A stretch of DNA of 64,000 nucleotides from contig JAIWND010000060.1 of NCBI GenBank assembly GCA_025330725.1, forward strand, positions 1-64,000, written 5' to 3'. This DNA comes from Chlamydoabsidia padenii (taxonomy: Eukaryota > Mucoromycota > Mucoromycetes > Mucorales > Cunninghamellaceae). The position numbers were made by a program, and so were the translations under genes. Below, piece after piece: positions 20,230 through 30,679 of the stretch (within the stretch, counting starts at the first letter, position 1; the number at the start of each line of letters is the position of its first letter). A model generated the notes under the pieces. The model had not been told where the DNA came from, did not search any database, and saw only the letters and a program-made list of their open reading frames with translations.

Positions 20230-23200
20230 TTATTTACGTTCAGCTTTTCTGGTTGTCACTACTTGCCTTGGTTCTACAGCTAAACTAAGATTATACAAAG
20301 TTTCATCGTCACGAGAAGACCGTAAATGATTGATGATAAAGTCTTGAATGTCAGGTACTTGTTGCAAGATATAAGGAGTCGATTGATACTGTTGTAATTC
20401 ACGTATCACTTCAGCAGTTTTCGTTCGTTTGTCAAAGTTGATCAAATGGTTGTTGGTCTTTTTCAAAAAGTTGCTGTTGCCATCTTCAATAAATGTCAAA
20501 TCTTGTAGGTAAATGCCCAAGAATGGTATACATGGTGGGTTGACCTTGTGAATAATGTCCCGGTATTCTGTAAAGTTGCGGTTGGCACCCATCAGTCGTC
20601 GAATACCAGTCAGTATCGCCATTGTTCTGGCACTCATCGTCTATATGTATATAAAATTCACTTGTTACTTACTTTGTTTATTTTACTTTGTTCCTCTTCC
20701 TTACCTCCCAGGTGCGTTTTAATCGTCCAACAGAGCTATTGTCAAAAGCTGACAAAATGGCCATGCAAGTATTATAGTTGTGTAACAATCGACATTTCTA
20801 TTTAGAGAAAGAAAAAGAAAAAGTGAGCACTTGAAACTCCCCCTAATGTTTTATTCTCTATTTACCTCTGCTACATAGATCCAATGTTTGACCACCGCAG
20901 ATCGTTTCTTGAGTTCTTCTTTACAAAGGATGGAATCAGTCACCCATGCAGTCACCTGATTAGAGTACTCGATCGATGCCTTGACATTTTCCGCCGCATT
21001 AGCCGTTTTCTTTCCCCAGTTTTTATCCAAACATTCCACGGGTTTGATCCGACTATATAATTTTGAATCCATAATCGTCAATTGTCTCGCCAGTTCCAAT
21101 GGATCAATCTCGAGGAACCGTAATCGTTTCATGTTTTTTGGGAGAATCGGTGGTGGGATATCATTGGTACGTACATTTAATGTCATTTTCCGTAATTCAC
21201 TGGTGGTGGCCGTATCCATTCGTTTCTGAATCGCTTTGCCGAGTTGTTCTGCGCCGAATTGCATGGATTCTCGGATTACTGTTTCACTGAATCGAAGTAG
21301 GGCCGGAAGCATCACACGGTCTTGTTCGATATAATAAGAGTCAAGCCAGGATTTGATCACATTTGACACACTATATAGAATAGAGAAGGATTAGAAGGTG
21401 AGAGAGACATTCGATTTTCTTTTGTTTCTATAGTTACCGTAGTCGCACCAGTTTGAGTTTATTCTCATTCCATGTATCTAATTCTTCGTCTGTCAGATCC
21501 ATAGGTGTTTGTAAGGTATATCGAGCAAATAAGGCTTCAAAGAGTTCCTCGGTGGTGCAAAAGGATCGATAAGTCAATAGGAATGTCGTGCTGAATTTAG
21601 GGTCTGTAGGTAGAAGGAAAAGAGGAAATAAATATGCTGGTCATCATTACCCTTTCTTTTTCTTTTTTTTTTTTTTTTTTTTGACTTTTTTATAATTTAC
21701 CCAGTTGATCATGTTGAGTCAATCTTTGTACTAAAGCAAGGACAGTGCCACCTTTGACATTGCCTTCCATATTAAAAATGATTTCATTCTGTTTATAATC
21801 CGCCCCAAGGTAATCAGGTTTATCAAACGTTGTTGGTTTTTGTGTTGTAGGTGTAGATACTTCTGTGGTAGTGAGAGAAGGTGATATGCCAGTAGTAGCA
21901 GTAGTAAAAGTCGCAACTGATCCCATCATTTTCGATGCAGTAGGTGTTGATCCTATAATGGTATCGCGACGTCTAGCAGCAAGTAACGTATCTTCACCAA
22001 AGAACTTGGCCAGTTTATCATTAGGTGTTGTTGTTGTTGTTGTTGTTGGTGATAGTAAAACTTGTTGTTCCTCGATAATGTTATTGTTGCTGCTATACAT
22101 TGGGTTGTAACTAGAATCACCGTCAGCAGATGGATGGGAGTTAGAAGTAGTAGTGGTAGTAGTGGTAGTAGTAGTAGTAGCAGTAGTAGAAGAAGAAGGT
22201 GGGTATTTTGTTGTTGTTGCTGGGTGATAATCCGAGCTCAATATGTCATCATCGTCATCACCATCAAAGAGATCACTAGTTTGTTGTTGCTGTTGTTGCT
22301 GTTCAGTTTGTTTGTTGTTGACATCGAGACAAATGGCTTGTACGTTTTTTTCAATTTCATAAATACAGTCCTCCAATCGTCGATAAATAATCTTGATCAT
22401 GGAGAGTGTCAGGTCGGTATTGGTGATGGTCTGAGAGGCAATAAACAATAAGCCCATCGCGTTATAAATCGCTTGTCTCGACGAATCATCATGTTGGCGA
22501 CTAGGTAAATAATCATCAATGGCGTTCAAGAATTGACTGGCAGTGTTGGATAGATTCCTGAATTGAGCGACAAGAAGAGGAGCTGTGGTCCTTAATTTTG
22601 TGGGAGCAGCGGCTTGCTCATTCAATAAAGCAAATGCATCATGAGCACTTGACATAAAAGATGACATGGCACCACGGATATTATCAGCCAACACTATCAG
22701 AGTCGTCGAAGGATCCGGTGTGTTTCCACTGTTCATTCGCCAACGACAATGCATGGTCGATAGCAGTCCCTCCATCAGTCGAGGTTTATCATTTTGAATT
22801 TCCAATTGTAAATCTTGTGATGCCACTGATAAAAAATTGCGTGCATCCACCAGGAGTTGATCGGTATCCATTTGTAATTTATGTAGAGCGTCTTGTTCGG
22901 ACCAAGTACCTGAGGCTGCTTTAGTTGACAAGACGGTTTTGGCCAAGGATGCCAAGAGAGCACGATGATACACGCGAAGAGTCTTGTTGCATTTGAGATG
23001 GGGTGAGCTTTCCTTGTCAATCGTGTTGGAGACATATAACATGAGTCGAATACGATGTACGGCTATGGTCACATTGCGTTGTAAAAGTGCTGTTTGACTT
23101 TGTTTGATAGAATGCTTGAGAGCATGAATGGCATGCGCGATCAAGGTGGATAATTGATGCCAGCTTAATGGTTGTTCGTTGTCTTGATTTTCAAGTTGAG

Positions 23201-24285
23201 TAGCCGATATAAAGACAGGTGATTGTTGTGTAGTGGTTGTATTCTATATATAAATATATATATAAGAGCGTGAGTTACATGTCTCCTTTTTTTTTTCTCT
23301 CTCTCTCTCTCTTTCTTCCCCCCTGACTTGCCAAATTCCCAGTTTGTGGATCGATCTGATCAAGATTCCAAGTAGTTTCATCAGTCATCAGATTGCAAAA
23401 GTAAACTCGACCTTTTGTATCCACTTTGCGTGTCCAATGAGGCGGTAGACCCGTAGAATGTGGATCAATGATCTTGTTATTGTTGTTGTTGTCCATAGTA
23501 TACATAGCATGATCCATATTACCATTCATAGTCGTCGTATCATGTCCTGTTGGAGAAGGAGGTATCATCATAGGAGAGTTTGGTGATGAAGTAGTGCAGT
23601 CGAGTTGTGTAGTAAAACCCGCCGGTAATGAATATCGCATCTCTTTAGTGATCACATTATAATAATATACTTCAGATCCATCTTCTGTTGTTTGTAAGAT
23701 CCAGTTTGATTTGTTGGTTTGTTGTTGTTGTTGTAAGAAGACTTCATCATGATGTGACCGGTGTACCATATCGTCTTCTTCGCTACCGGTATGATCGAGT
23801 CGTGATAATGATGACGGATGAATTGATTCTTGTTCAAGTATATCTGGTGATGTATATTCCTATTGAGTATATATATATATATAAAAGAAGAAACAAAGAA
23901 GAAGGGTTAGATCAAAAGGGTGTGTGTATTTATATATACGTAGATAATAGAAAGAAAAGAAGAAAAAAAAGGAGATCAAAGTAGACCCTGCTTTCTTTTA
24001 CATGATTTAGGAACTTACCGAATGAATAAAGCGAGTGTCCGTCACAGTTAATTCTTTGACATAGTTAGATGGGAACCAGCCCCTTCTTCCATTACACCTA
24101 AAGTTTATTTGTCAATTTACCTGTGAGACCAATTTTTTCTTGTCTTACCATCCATCCCACCACCCAGATTCTAGTTTTGCCAATACATGGATGACTTCAC
24201 CTTGACCAAAAGACAGAGAGGCAGGATCATTTGATGTATAATCATAAAGTCCTTCTACAATACAAAGTGATTCGTTGAGATCCAT
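20230..24285 (-). CDS. Ras guanine-nucleotide exchange factor, SH3-WW-WW-RasGEF (Cdc25-like)
   Basis: It would activate Ras at membranes by GDP/GTP exchange. Eight exons read cleanly: 24149-24285, 24019-24098, 23328-23859, 21701-23243, 21438-21603, 20867-21370, 20705-20797, 20230-20640. Exons 1-2 encode an SH3 domain (EGLYDYTSNDPASLSFGQGE, WWDGW, GWFPSNYVKEL). Exon 3 has two WW domains (NWILQTTEDGSEVYYYN; LPPHWTRKVDTKGRVYFCN...ETTW). Exon 4 is a long linker with Gln, Thr and Asn runs. Exons 5-8 give the RasGEF N region (FSTTFLLTYRSFCTTEELFE) and the catalytic domain (EIDPLELARQLTIMDSKLYS, then NKVNPPCIPFLGIYLQDLTF-like near the end, here starting HKVNPP). The architecture is that of fungal Cdc25-type exchange factors. 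No frame damage seen. Confidence 0.93.
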
Positions 24286-24669
24286 TCCGTTTTTGTGAGT
24301 TTAATGTATGTTTGTGTATAATGATTATGTGTAAAAAAACAGCTACAGTAAGAGAGCGTACCCTGAGTATATAATACAACAAACTAACTAATCAAGTATA
24401 GTATGTAAAAATTGTGAATGAGGGGGATAGACATCCACTGAATGATATAGGAGGATGTGTGTGTGAGAGAGAGGGGAAGAAGAAGAAGAATTCTTTTTGG
24501 AGTATCAAGTTCCGCCTGCACCCAAAATGAAGGTTACACAAATTCATCAAAAAGGCAATCGGAAGAAGAGGATTCGTCCTTGTTATAAAAGTGTCATTGA
24601 ATACGAATTAGCCGTTAATAAAGAAAAGTAGAAAAAGAAAGCAGAGATGGACTGCTCTCAATACATCTT
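24286..24669. other. RasGEF upstream region
   Basis: It should hold the RasGEF promoter; an AGAGAGAG-rich patch lies at 24463-24473. At about 24650 a CTGCTCTCAATACATCTT sentence partly repeats the adjacent Harbinger B terminus (GGCTGCTCTCAGTACACCTT), as if a piece of terminal repeat had been duplicated. Confidence 0.4.
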
Positions 24670-24894
24670 GGCTGCTCTCAGTACACCTTAATTCGTCTCG
24701 CCATCCGTCTCGCCAATGCCGTCCTCCCAAACTTTAAAATCCAAAAAAAGTAATGGTTTGTTGCACGGCGAGACGTCGAGACGACTTCTGGTAAATGATT
24801 ATCCGATTGGCGAGACAGTTTTCAGCGATAAAAATCAGAAAAGAGTTAAAAAAAAAAAGAGCCAGCCTAATTTCTACATATTCTTTTTATTTTA

Positions 24895-25668
24895 TTTATC
24901 TCACTTCATTATACTTGCAACATACCTCGAAAAGACTGGAACGGCGAAGAAAATCAAGCCCTCATTTCTGCAATGCTCTTCATTACAGGTCCATTGAATC
25001 AGCAAACAGTAATCATTCCAAGAATGAAGAATATGTCAGATTGAAGACATATTTCGAAACTTCCATGGGCGCAAGAAGTGTTGGTAGAACTCTGGACGCC
25101 ATCAAGTACAAGTGGGAGATCTTGATAAGGAATTTCAAGTACATCAACGACGCCATCCGACGAAATGGAAGCGGTGGCCTGCCAGGTCAACAACAGTGGG
25201 CTTATTATGATGCCATGCTCGACATCCTCCGCGAAGATCCTAATGTCTTTCCTGTCGTTGAATTGGATTCTCTCCGGCCTGAAAGTTTGGTTAACCTGCT
25301 GGAAATTAACGAAGACGAAGAAGACGAAGTTGACCAAGAGGGGGGAAAGAAGGGGTCACCCTCATCGTGGCATTTCCTTCTTCTCTCCAACTCCAACTTT
25401 AACTCCAGCACCAACTCCAGCACCAGCAACAACAGACGCCGGCAGCGTTTGACGGGTGGTATTCGTGACTCTGTGGTGGCAAGCTTGTGGACGAAGGGAT
25501 CTTGCACCGTGATCATGCCGCCAGCTTATTCGCGGAGTTCAATGAAGCCGCACGCCAAAGGCATGATAAACTTCTCGCTCATCATCAAGTTGTCGAAGAA
25601 CGAAGGTCTCGGAAACGGCAACAAATCATTGGTCTTCTGGAGCGACTAATCCAACCAGTGTTTGGGTA
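24895..25668 (+). pseudogene. Harbinger ORF1, SANT/Myb-like (copy B, start lost and frameshifted)
   Basis: The position matching the copy A start reads ATACCTCG instead of ATGCCTCG, and early codons carry small changes. The core is better preserved than in copy A: EEYVRLKTYFETSMGARSVG, KYKWEILIRNFKYINDAIRR, GQQQWAYYDAMLDILREDPN. After an acidic linker the frame shifts at about 25350 and again near 25480, where an RQRLTGGIRDSVVAS block and the Gln-rich helical tail lie in different frames. Non-functional. Confidence 0.6.
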
Positions 25669-25957
25669 GCCAACGCCTATTTACTACCCACCTACACCAT
25701 CTAGAGTACAATCACCATCGCCTTCACCATCTTCATCTTCATTTCGCCCTCTTGTCCCCGTGCGCCAACCCGATCACCACCCACCAATCCCACTGTGCCC
25801 CCATCCCATCCCCATCAAGATAACTAGTTTTTTATACATGTAGTTTATATATAATCCTTTATTAAATAAAAAATCTTTTTATCTATCTATCTATTTTGAT
25901 ATTGTTGTTGTAAACATGTAGTTTATATAAATGATCGTTTACTTGAATGAATAAAAA

Positions 25958-27457
25958 TCAATCTAACACCATTCTATCCATTAACGCCCTAATCTGTTCC
26001 CTTCGATCGATTCCATCCCGAAGATCCGAGACGCTGTCGTCTGCGTGTACGTCCATGTTGGTGCCCGTTTCATACATACCATTCATGGTACTTGCTGCGG
26101 TGGACATAGGCGGATGTGGTTGCAGATCTTCGGCAGCCTCTTGTTGTAGTATGGCTTCAGGGACAATGTCGTTCTGATCTATGCAAATGTTGTGCAAGAT
26201 ACAAGAAAAGAAAATGGTCATCCCTTGCCGTATTTCATTCGTAAGGTAAAGATGCAACCCAATAAAATGTTAACGAACCACAAGAAGACCAAAAGCCCTT
26301 TCAATTGCCATTCTTGTAGATGGGTGGACCTTGTTGAACTTCCTTTGGGAAGGTGTCGCTTGGCGCCTTGGGTATGGTGTAATCACATGCCGTTGCAGTG
26401 GATATGCAGAAGCTTATATATCAATAATAAAAAAAAGAGAAAGAGAGAGAGATTAGTTTGATATGTAATGAACATTCTGTATTTGATTGTGTTACTGTAC
26501 CTGCGATAATGAAGCTGTTGTTGGGGCACATTCTACTGCCTGATTCTTGTATCAAATCATAAAGATGACTGCGACGGAATGCCCTAATCATAGCATTAAT
26601 CCAATGGTTAATAAATGAGTTTATGCTTTGTTCCTACTGTAATTATTACCTGGATTTCCAGTATACCCATATGTAATTCGAAGATCACCATCACAAATCG
26701 CCGTCAAGTTCATCGAGAGGTTCCCTTTTCGGTCCCGGTAGTATTCGGAGTGGATATTATAAGGCTTGAATATGTTGACAAGTTTACCGTCCAAGGCACC
26801 AATTACACCACCAGGAAGTCGACCACAAATCACACCTTCAGAATCAGGGCGAGCATTAAAACTGGCATTGGTACGGCGCACCTCGCTTTCTGTTGTTGGC
26901 CAGTGTATCTTGTGTTTGAAGCAGTCCACCATTGCCACCAAGAACCGGGTGATGAAGTTCAGGTATGAGCCGTTGCTGATACCCATAGTATTTTTGACAA
27001 TCCTATACCCCGCGTGCGTGTTTGTCATGCGCCAGAGAATTGTTGCCACTTGGATGTAACATGGCGTTTGAGGATAGGCAGGATTCCTGCTTTGATATAC
27101 AGGATGTTGGGAAAACGTGGCCACAAGCAAATTGAATGTATCCCTGTTGACCCTATAGTTGGCGTGATAGCTGCTGTCGAGACGAGTGTCGTCGAACCCA
27201 GGATGTAAAATATCCTAGTAGCCGGTGTTGTTGGTGGTTGTATATGTTGCATAGAAGGAGCCAGGATAGCAGGCCATGGTTGCTGTGTACGCATTGTCGA
27301 TTCTAATACGGCACTGGAGAGAGTCGACTTGAAAAGCAAATTGAGTGCAAGGATGTTCTTGTTCTTCACGGGTGTCATATCCTTCATTTTCTTTTTCGCG
27401 AAGGAGATCTAAGACTACAGGAAATAGTTGTTGCAAATCCATGTTGAGAGGTTCCAT
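25958..27457 (-). pseudogene. PIF/Harbinger DDE transposase (copy B, stop codons)
   Basis: Starts MEPLNMDLQQLFPVVLDLL. It aligns throughout with copy A but has a TAG where copy A has Trp (GY-stop-DI at about 27214) and a TAA in place of the ARW codons (VVR-stop-HF at about 26270). It keeps GALDGKLVNIFKPYN. It shares with copy A the damaged second and third catalytic blocks (HNSF, ASAYPL) and the same intron positions, so those lesions predate the split of the copies. Confidence 0.7.
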
Positions 27458-27781
27458 AATAATAATAATAAGACAGAGGGTTGAGAAATAATGATATAAG
27501 TTTTTATTACAAAAAATACACTTTTTATATACTAGTGGGAGCTATGTCTAGGAAGTAATGTCAAGAAGGAGAAGGGGAAGAGAGGGAATTATTTCAAGAA
27601 TGGTAAAGGGGAAAAGAAATATTTTCATACTCAGTGAAAATCCAAAATATCAATCAGATTTATTCCCCGCTATTAGGAGGATAGTAAACATCGTCTCGCC
27701 GTGCAACAAACCTTTCTTTTTTGGGAGGACGGCATTGGCGAGACGGATGGCGAGACGAATTAAGGTGTATTGAGAGCAGCC

Positions 27782-28126
27782 CCAGTGGATCGATTTGAAT
27801 GGTCAAGATTCAAATCTACACTGAAATGGTTTCCTTCAACATCAAAAGACCTTTTTTTTCCTGAGCTGTGGGGAGCATCTATTGTTTTGATCAACTGCTT
27901 AGGGCTTTAGGAAAAGAAATGCCGCTTTCGGGGATCCGGGTGAATTTTTCCGTCCCATCCTATCATTTAATATTTTTTTTTTCTACATAGCCCTGCAGCA
28001 AAAGAGAGGGTGGGGGAATCCGGACGTTTTTATTTGACACACATGTATTTGATATAAAGCAAAAAGTATATATATAAACTGGTTTTTCTTTATTTCTTTC
28101 TTATCTCTTTTTCCTCCCTCCACAAA
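27782..28126. promoter_or_regulatory. Glycosyltransferase upstream region with TATA box
   Basis: No gene in this 345-bp spacer. TATATATATAAA at 28067-28078 lies about 50 nt before the ATG and is followed by a T/C-rich stretch (CTTTATTTCTTTCTTATC) typical of fungal transcription starts. Confidence 0.55.
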
Positions 28127-28332
28127 ATGAAATCGGTTTGGTTCATTCTCAGTTGGTTCTTACTGACTGTAGTCACTGGACAAGATCCCATCCAATTAAA
28201 AACAAATTTTCGATCCAGCCCAAAAAATATCATCTTTGGTGCCTTTATACCTGGATCATCTCATGTTACTTGGGTCTTGCGCTTCTTGGATGAACTTGCT
28301 TTACGTGGTCATAATGTAACCTTTCTCACAAT

Positions 28333-28381
<49 letters not shown>

Positions 28382-30114
28382 ACAACCTTTTTGATCTCTG
28401 ATCTTTTTAAATCTAGAATGAAAACCTTAAATTCGGTAAAAGTCACCCTCGCCTCAATACAATGTCAATCAATAATCCCAAAGTGGACATGGAAAGTGTT
28501 TTAAATCGTATGGGTAGTAATTTACCAATCACTGAAATGTTGCCTCTCTTTATTCAAATTTTGACTCCTATATGGAGGCCAGGTATGATTCATATGATAA
28601 CGGAAAAAAAAAAAAAAAAAAAAGCGGGGACTGAAAATCAACTTTGTCAAATTTATACAGGTTTTGAAACCACATTGAATTTGATTGAATCTACAAAGGC
28701 TGATGTCGTTATTTGTGATCATTTCTCGGAAGGTTGTATTGATGCTGTTCGAACAAAGAACTTGCCTTTGGTATTAACATCCACTATGGCTATATACCCA
28801 GGTAGTAATAAAGAAAATACAAGATAAGGAGGGAGGGAAATGATCATCTGTTAACACTTTGTCATCCATATATAGATGCGGCGACAAGTTACTTTAACGG
28901 AGGGAACATGTTAATCATGAGTGAACTCACCACACATGATCAATCCATTCTCAAACGACTGTACGACAATTTCTACTTACCCCTCAAAGTGTTCCCCAAG
29001 ATCAAACCCTATCTGGACCGACTTGCCGAAATCAAGCGCCAAGCCGGTCTGGCCAATCCGTCTGAAGACCCCTCCAAAAAGACTCGACATGCACTCAAGA
29101 TTGTCAGCACCGTGTTTGGTCTCGAAGTATCTCGCCCTATTGGTCCTTTGGTCGAATTGGTGGGTCCCTTGTTTTCCAGTGATTACCAACCCTTGGATGA
29201 GACATTTGGTACCTACTTGGATTCCCATCAACAAGTGGCGTATGTGGCATTTGGACAACATGCGAAACCAAGACCTAGTGATGTCACCCTGGTATTGACG
29301 GCTTTAATTCATCAGTATGAAAAGGGCCATATCGATGGTATTATTTGGTCCAGTGGCAATGCTCATGTGGAAAAGTTCCCTGCTACATTGACATCTAGGT
29401 TTTCTGGTAAAACATATGACATTGCTTCCTTGTTCCAAGATAGTGCAAGTAGTACTAGTAGTACTTTGGGTGGAGATTTGTTTATTACCAAATGGTCACC
29501 ACAAATGGCTGTGTTGCTTCATCCTTCGGTCTCGGTGTTTATTTCTCATGGCGGAGCAAATTCTTTGATGGAATCTTTATATGCTCAAAAACGATTGATC
29601 TTTTATCCCTTTTTTGGTGATCAGCCTGGTAAAAAGTTTTTTCTTTCTTTCTTTCTCTTTCTTTCTTTTCCCTTTTTTACTCATTTTTGTTTTGTTTTGG
29701 CTAGGTGTTGCTAAACATTTATCCCAATCCGGTCTCTCAGAGTGGTTTGATTATTCCACTGACTCAGCTGAAATCGATGCTCGTGTAGAAAAAGTGATTT
29801 TGGATGTGAATGGTACCTATCAAGCCAATGTAAAACGATACCAAGCTCTTGTTCAAATTCACAGTAAAGCCGCACCTTCACGTGCTGCTGATCTCGTCGA
29901 AGAAGCCGCTTTTTCTACTGATGGATCTCGTTTCCTTCATCGTGAAGATGTAGGTGATAGTCTATCATTCATGAAACGTTATAATTTGGATCTGTATGCG
30001 ATCGTCTTGGTTTTGGTCACTTGTGTTGTGGGGTTGGTGTCTGTGGGTGCATACACTTTGGCACGTCGAGTATTTGCGAGTGCTCGAACGTATCAAAAGA
30101 CAAAAACACTTTAA
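28127..30114 (+). CDS. UDP-glycosyltransferase (GT1 family), membrane-anchored
   Basis: Transfers a sugar from a UDP-sugar to a lipid or other small acceptor. Five exons: 28127-28333, 28417-28582, 28661-28801, 28876-29628, 29705-30114. The N-terminus is a signal peptide (MKSVWFILSWFLLTVVTG). The acceptor domain begins NIIFGAFIPGSSHVTWVLRF and contains ADVVICDHFSEG. The donor domain has TKWSPQMAVLLHPSVSVFIS followed by HGGANS and FYPFFGDQPGVAKHL, the GT1 signature. A single transmembrane helix near the C-terminus (YAIVLVLVTCVVGLVSVGAY) is followed by basic residues, as in ER-membrane UGTs with a short cytosolic tail. Intron 1 contains a 43-base A run. The acceptor specificity cannot be read. 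Confidence 0.9.
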
Positions 30115-30679
30115 GCTGATAGTTGAGTTGAGCTTGAACTACATTGAGATATAGATGGTATTGCTTTTTTCTTTTTGGTTATAATAAAAGACTTGATTTT
30201 TTTTACATGATTGTTAGACTCATGAACCTTTCCCTTCCCCAAAAATCAAAAAGCCTTTGCTCCTGGAGAAATTGGGCTTTACTTGGGATACACCCATCGG
30301 GACATACCCATCGGGATTTGAATAGTAGTCTTCATAGTAAAAAGTGGCAAGAATTTTTAATTTTGTGTGAAATAAGGCGGGTTTTCAAATATCAGTAATA
30401 AAGTAAGTGGGTTAATGGTCGTGCTTTTCTTTTTGCTTTCGCAAAAAAATAACAATACGCTCCTCTTCCACTTCTTCACCTCATTCTTATTTAACATGAA
30501 TAACATGACTTAAAATTAAATTCTTGCTGTGTCCCAATGGGTGAGTCCCAAGTAAAGCCCGAGAAATTTCGCGTAGAAGTGACGGGGTTTCAATATTTTA
30601 TCCGGGTAAATCAGCGGGGGCTTATTTTTCCAAAAAAAAAAAAAGGACTATTCCCCTCTTCTGTTTTTTAACTCTTAAA
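30115..30679. repeat. Terminal-repeat-like sequences upstream of the MULE
   Basis: Two inverted segments face each other: GCTCCTGGAGAAATTGGGCT with CTTTACTTGGGA at about 30258-30290, and its counterpart GTCCCAAGTAAAGCCCGAG at about 30545-30563. Downstream, ATTTTATCCGGGTAAATC (30595-30612) matches inverted copies at 33894-33911 and, less perfectly, 19673-19690. The latter pair probably marks the two ends of the MULE at 30680-33700. A GAGAAATTTCGC word is shared with the Fanzor 1 flank. Confidence 0.5.

Larger units (their letters stand above)
24670..27781. mobile_element. PIF/Harbinger-type transposon, copy B (3112 bp, with terminal repeats)
   Basis: Left end GGCTGCTCTCAGTACACCTT at 24670 and right end, read inverted, GGCTGCTCTCAATACACCTT ending at 27781. 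The inverted repeat extends about 90 bp with internal CGTCTCGCC repeats and a GTTTGTTGCACGGCGAGACG inner part. No 3-bp target duplication is evident (CTT left, CCA right). Gene order and sequence match copy A. It lies between RasGEF and the glycosyltransferase. Confidence 0.85.
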
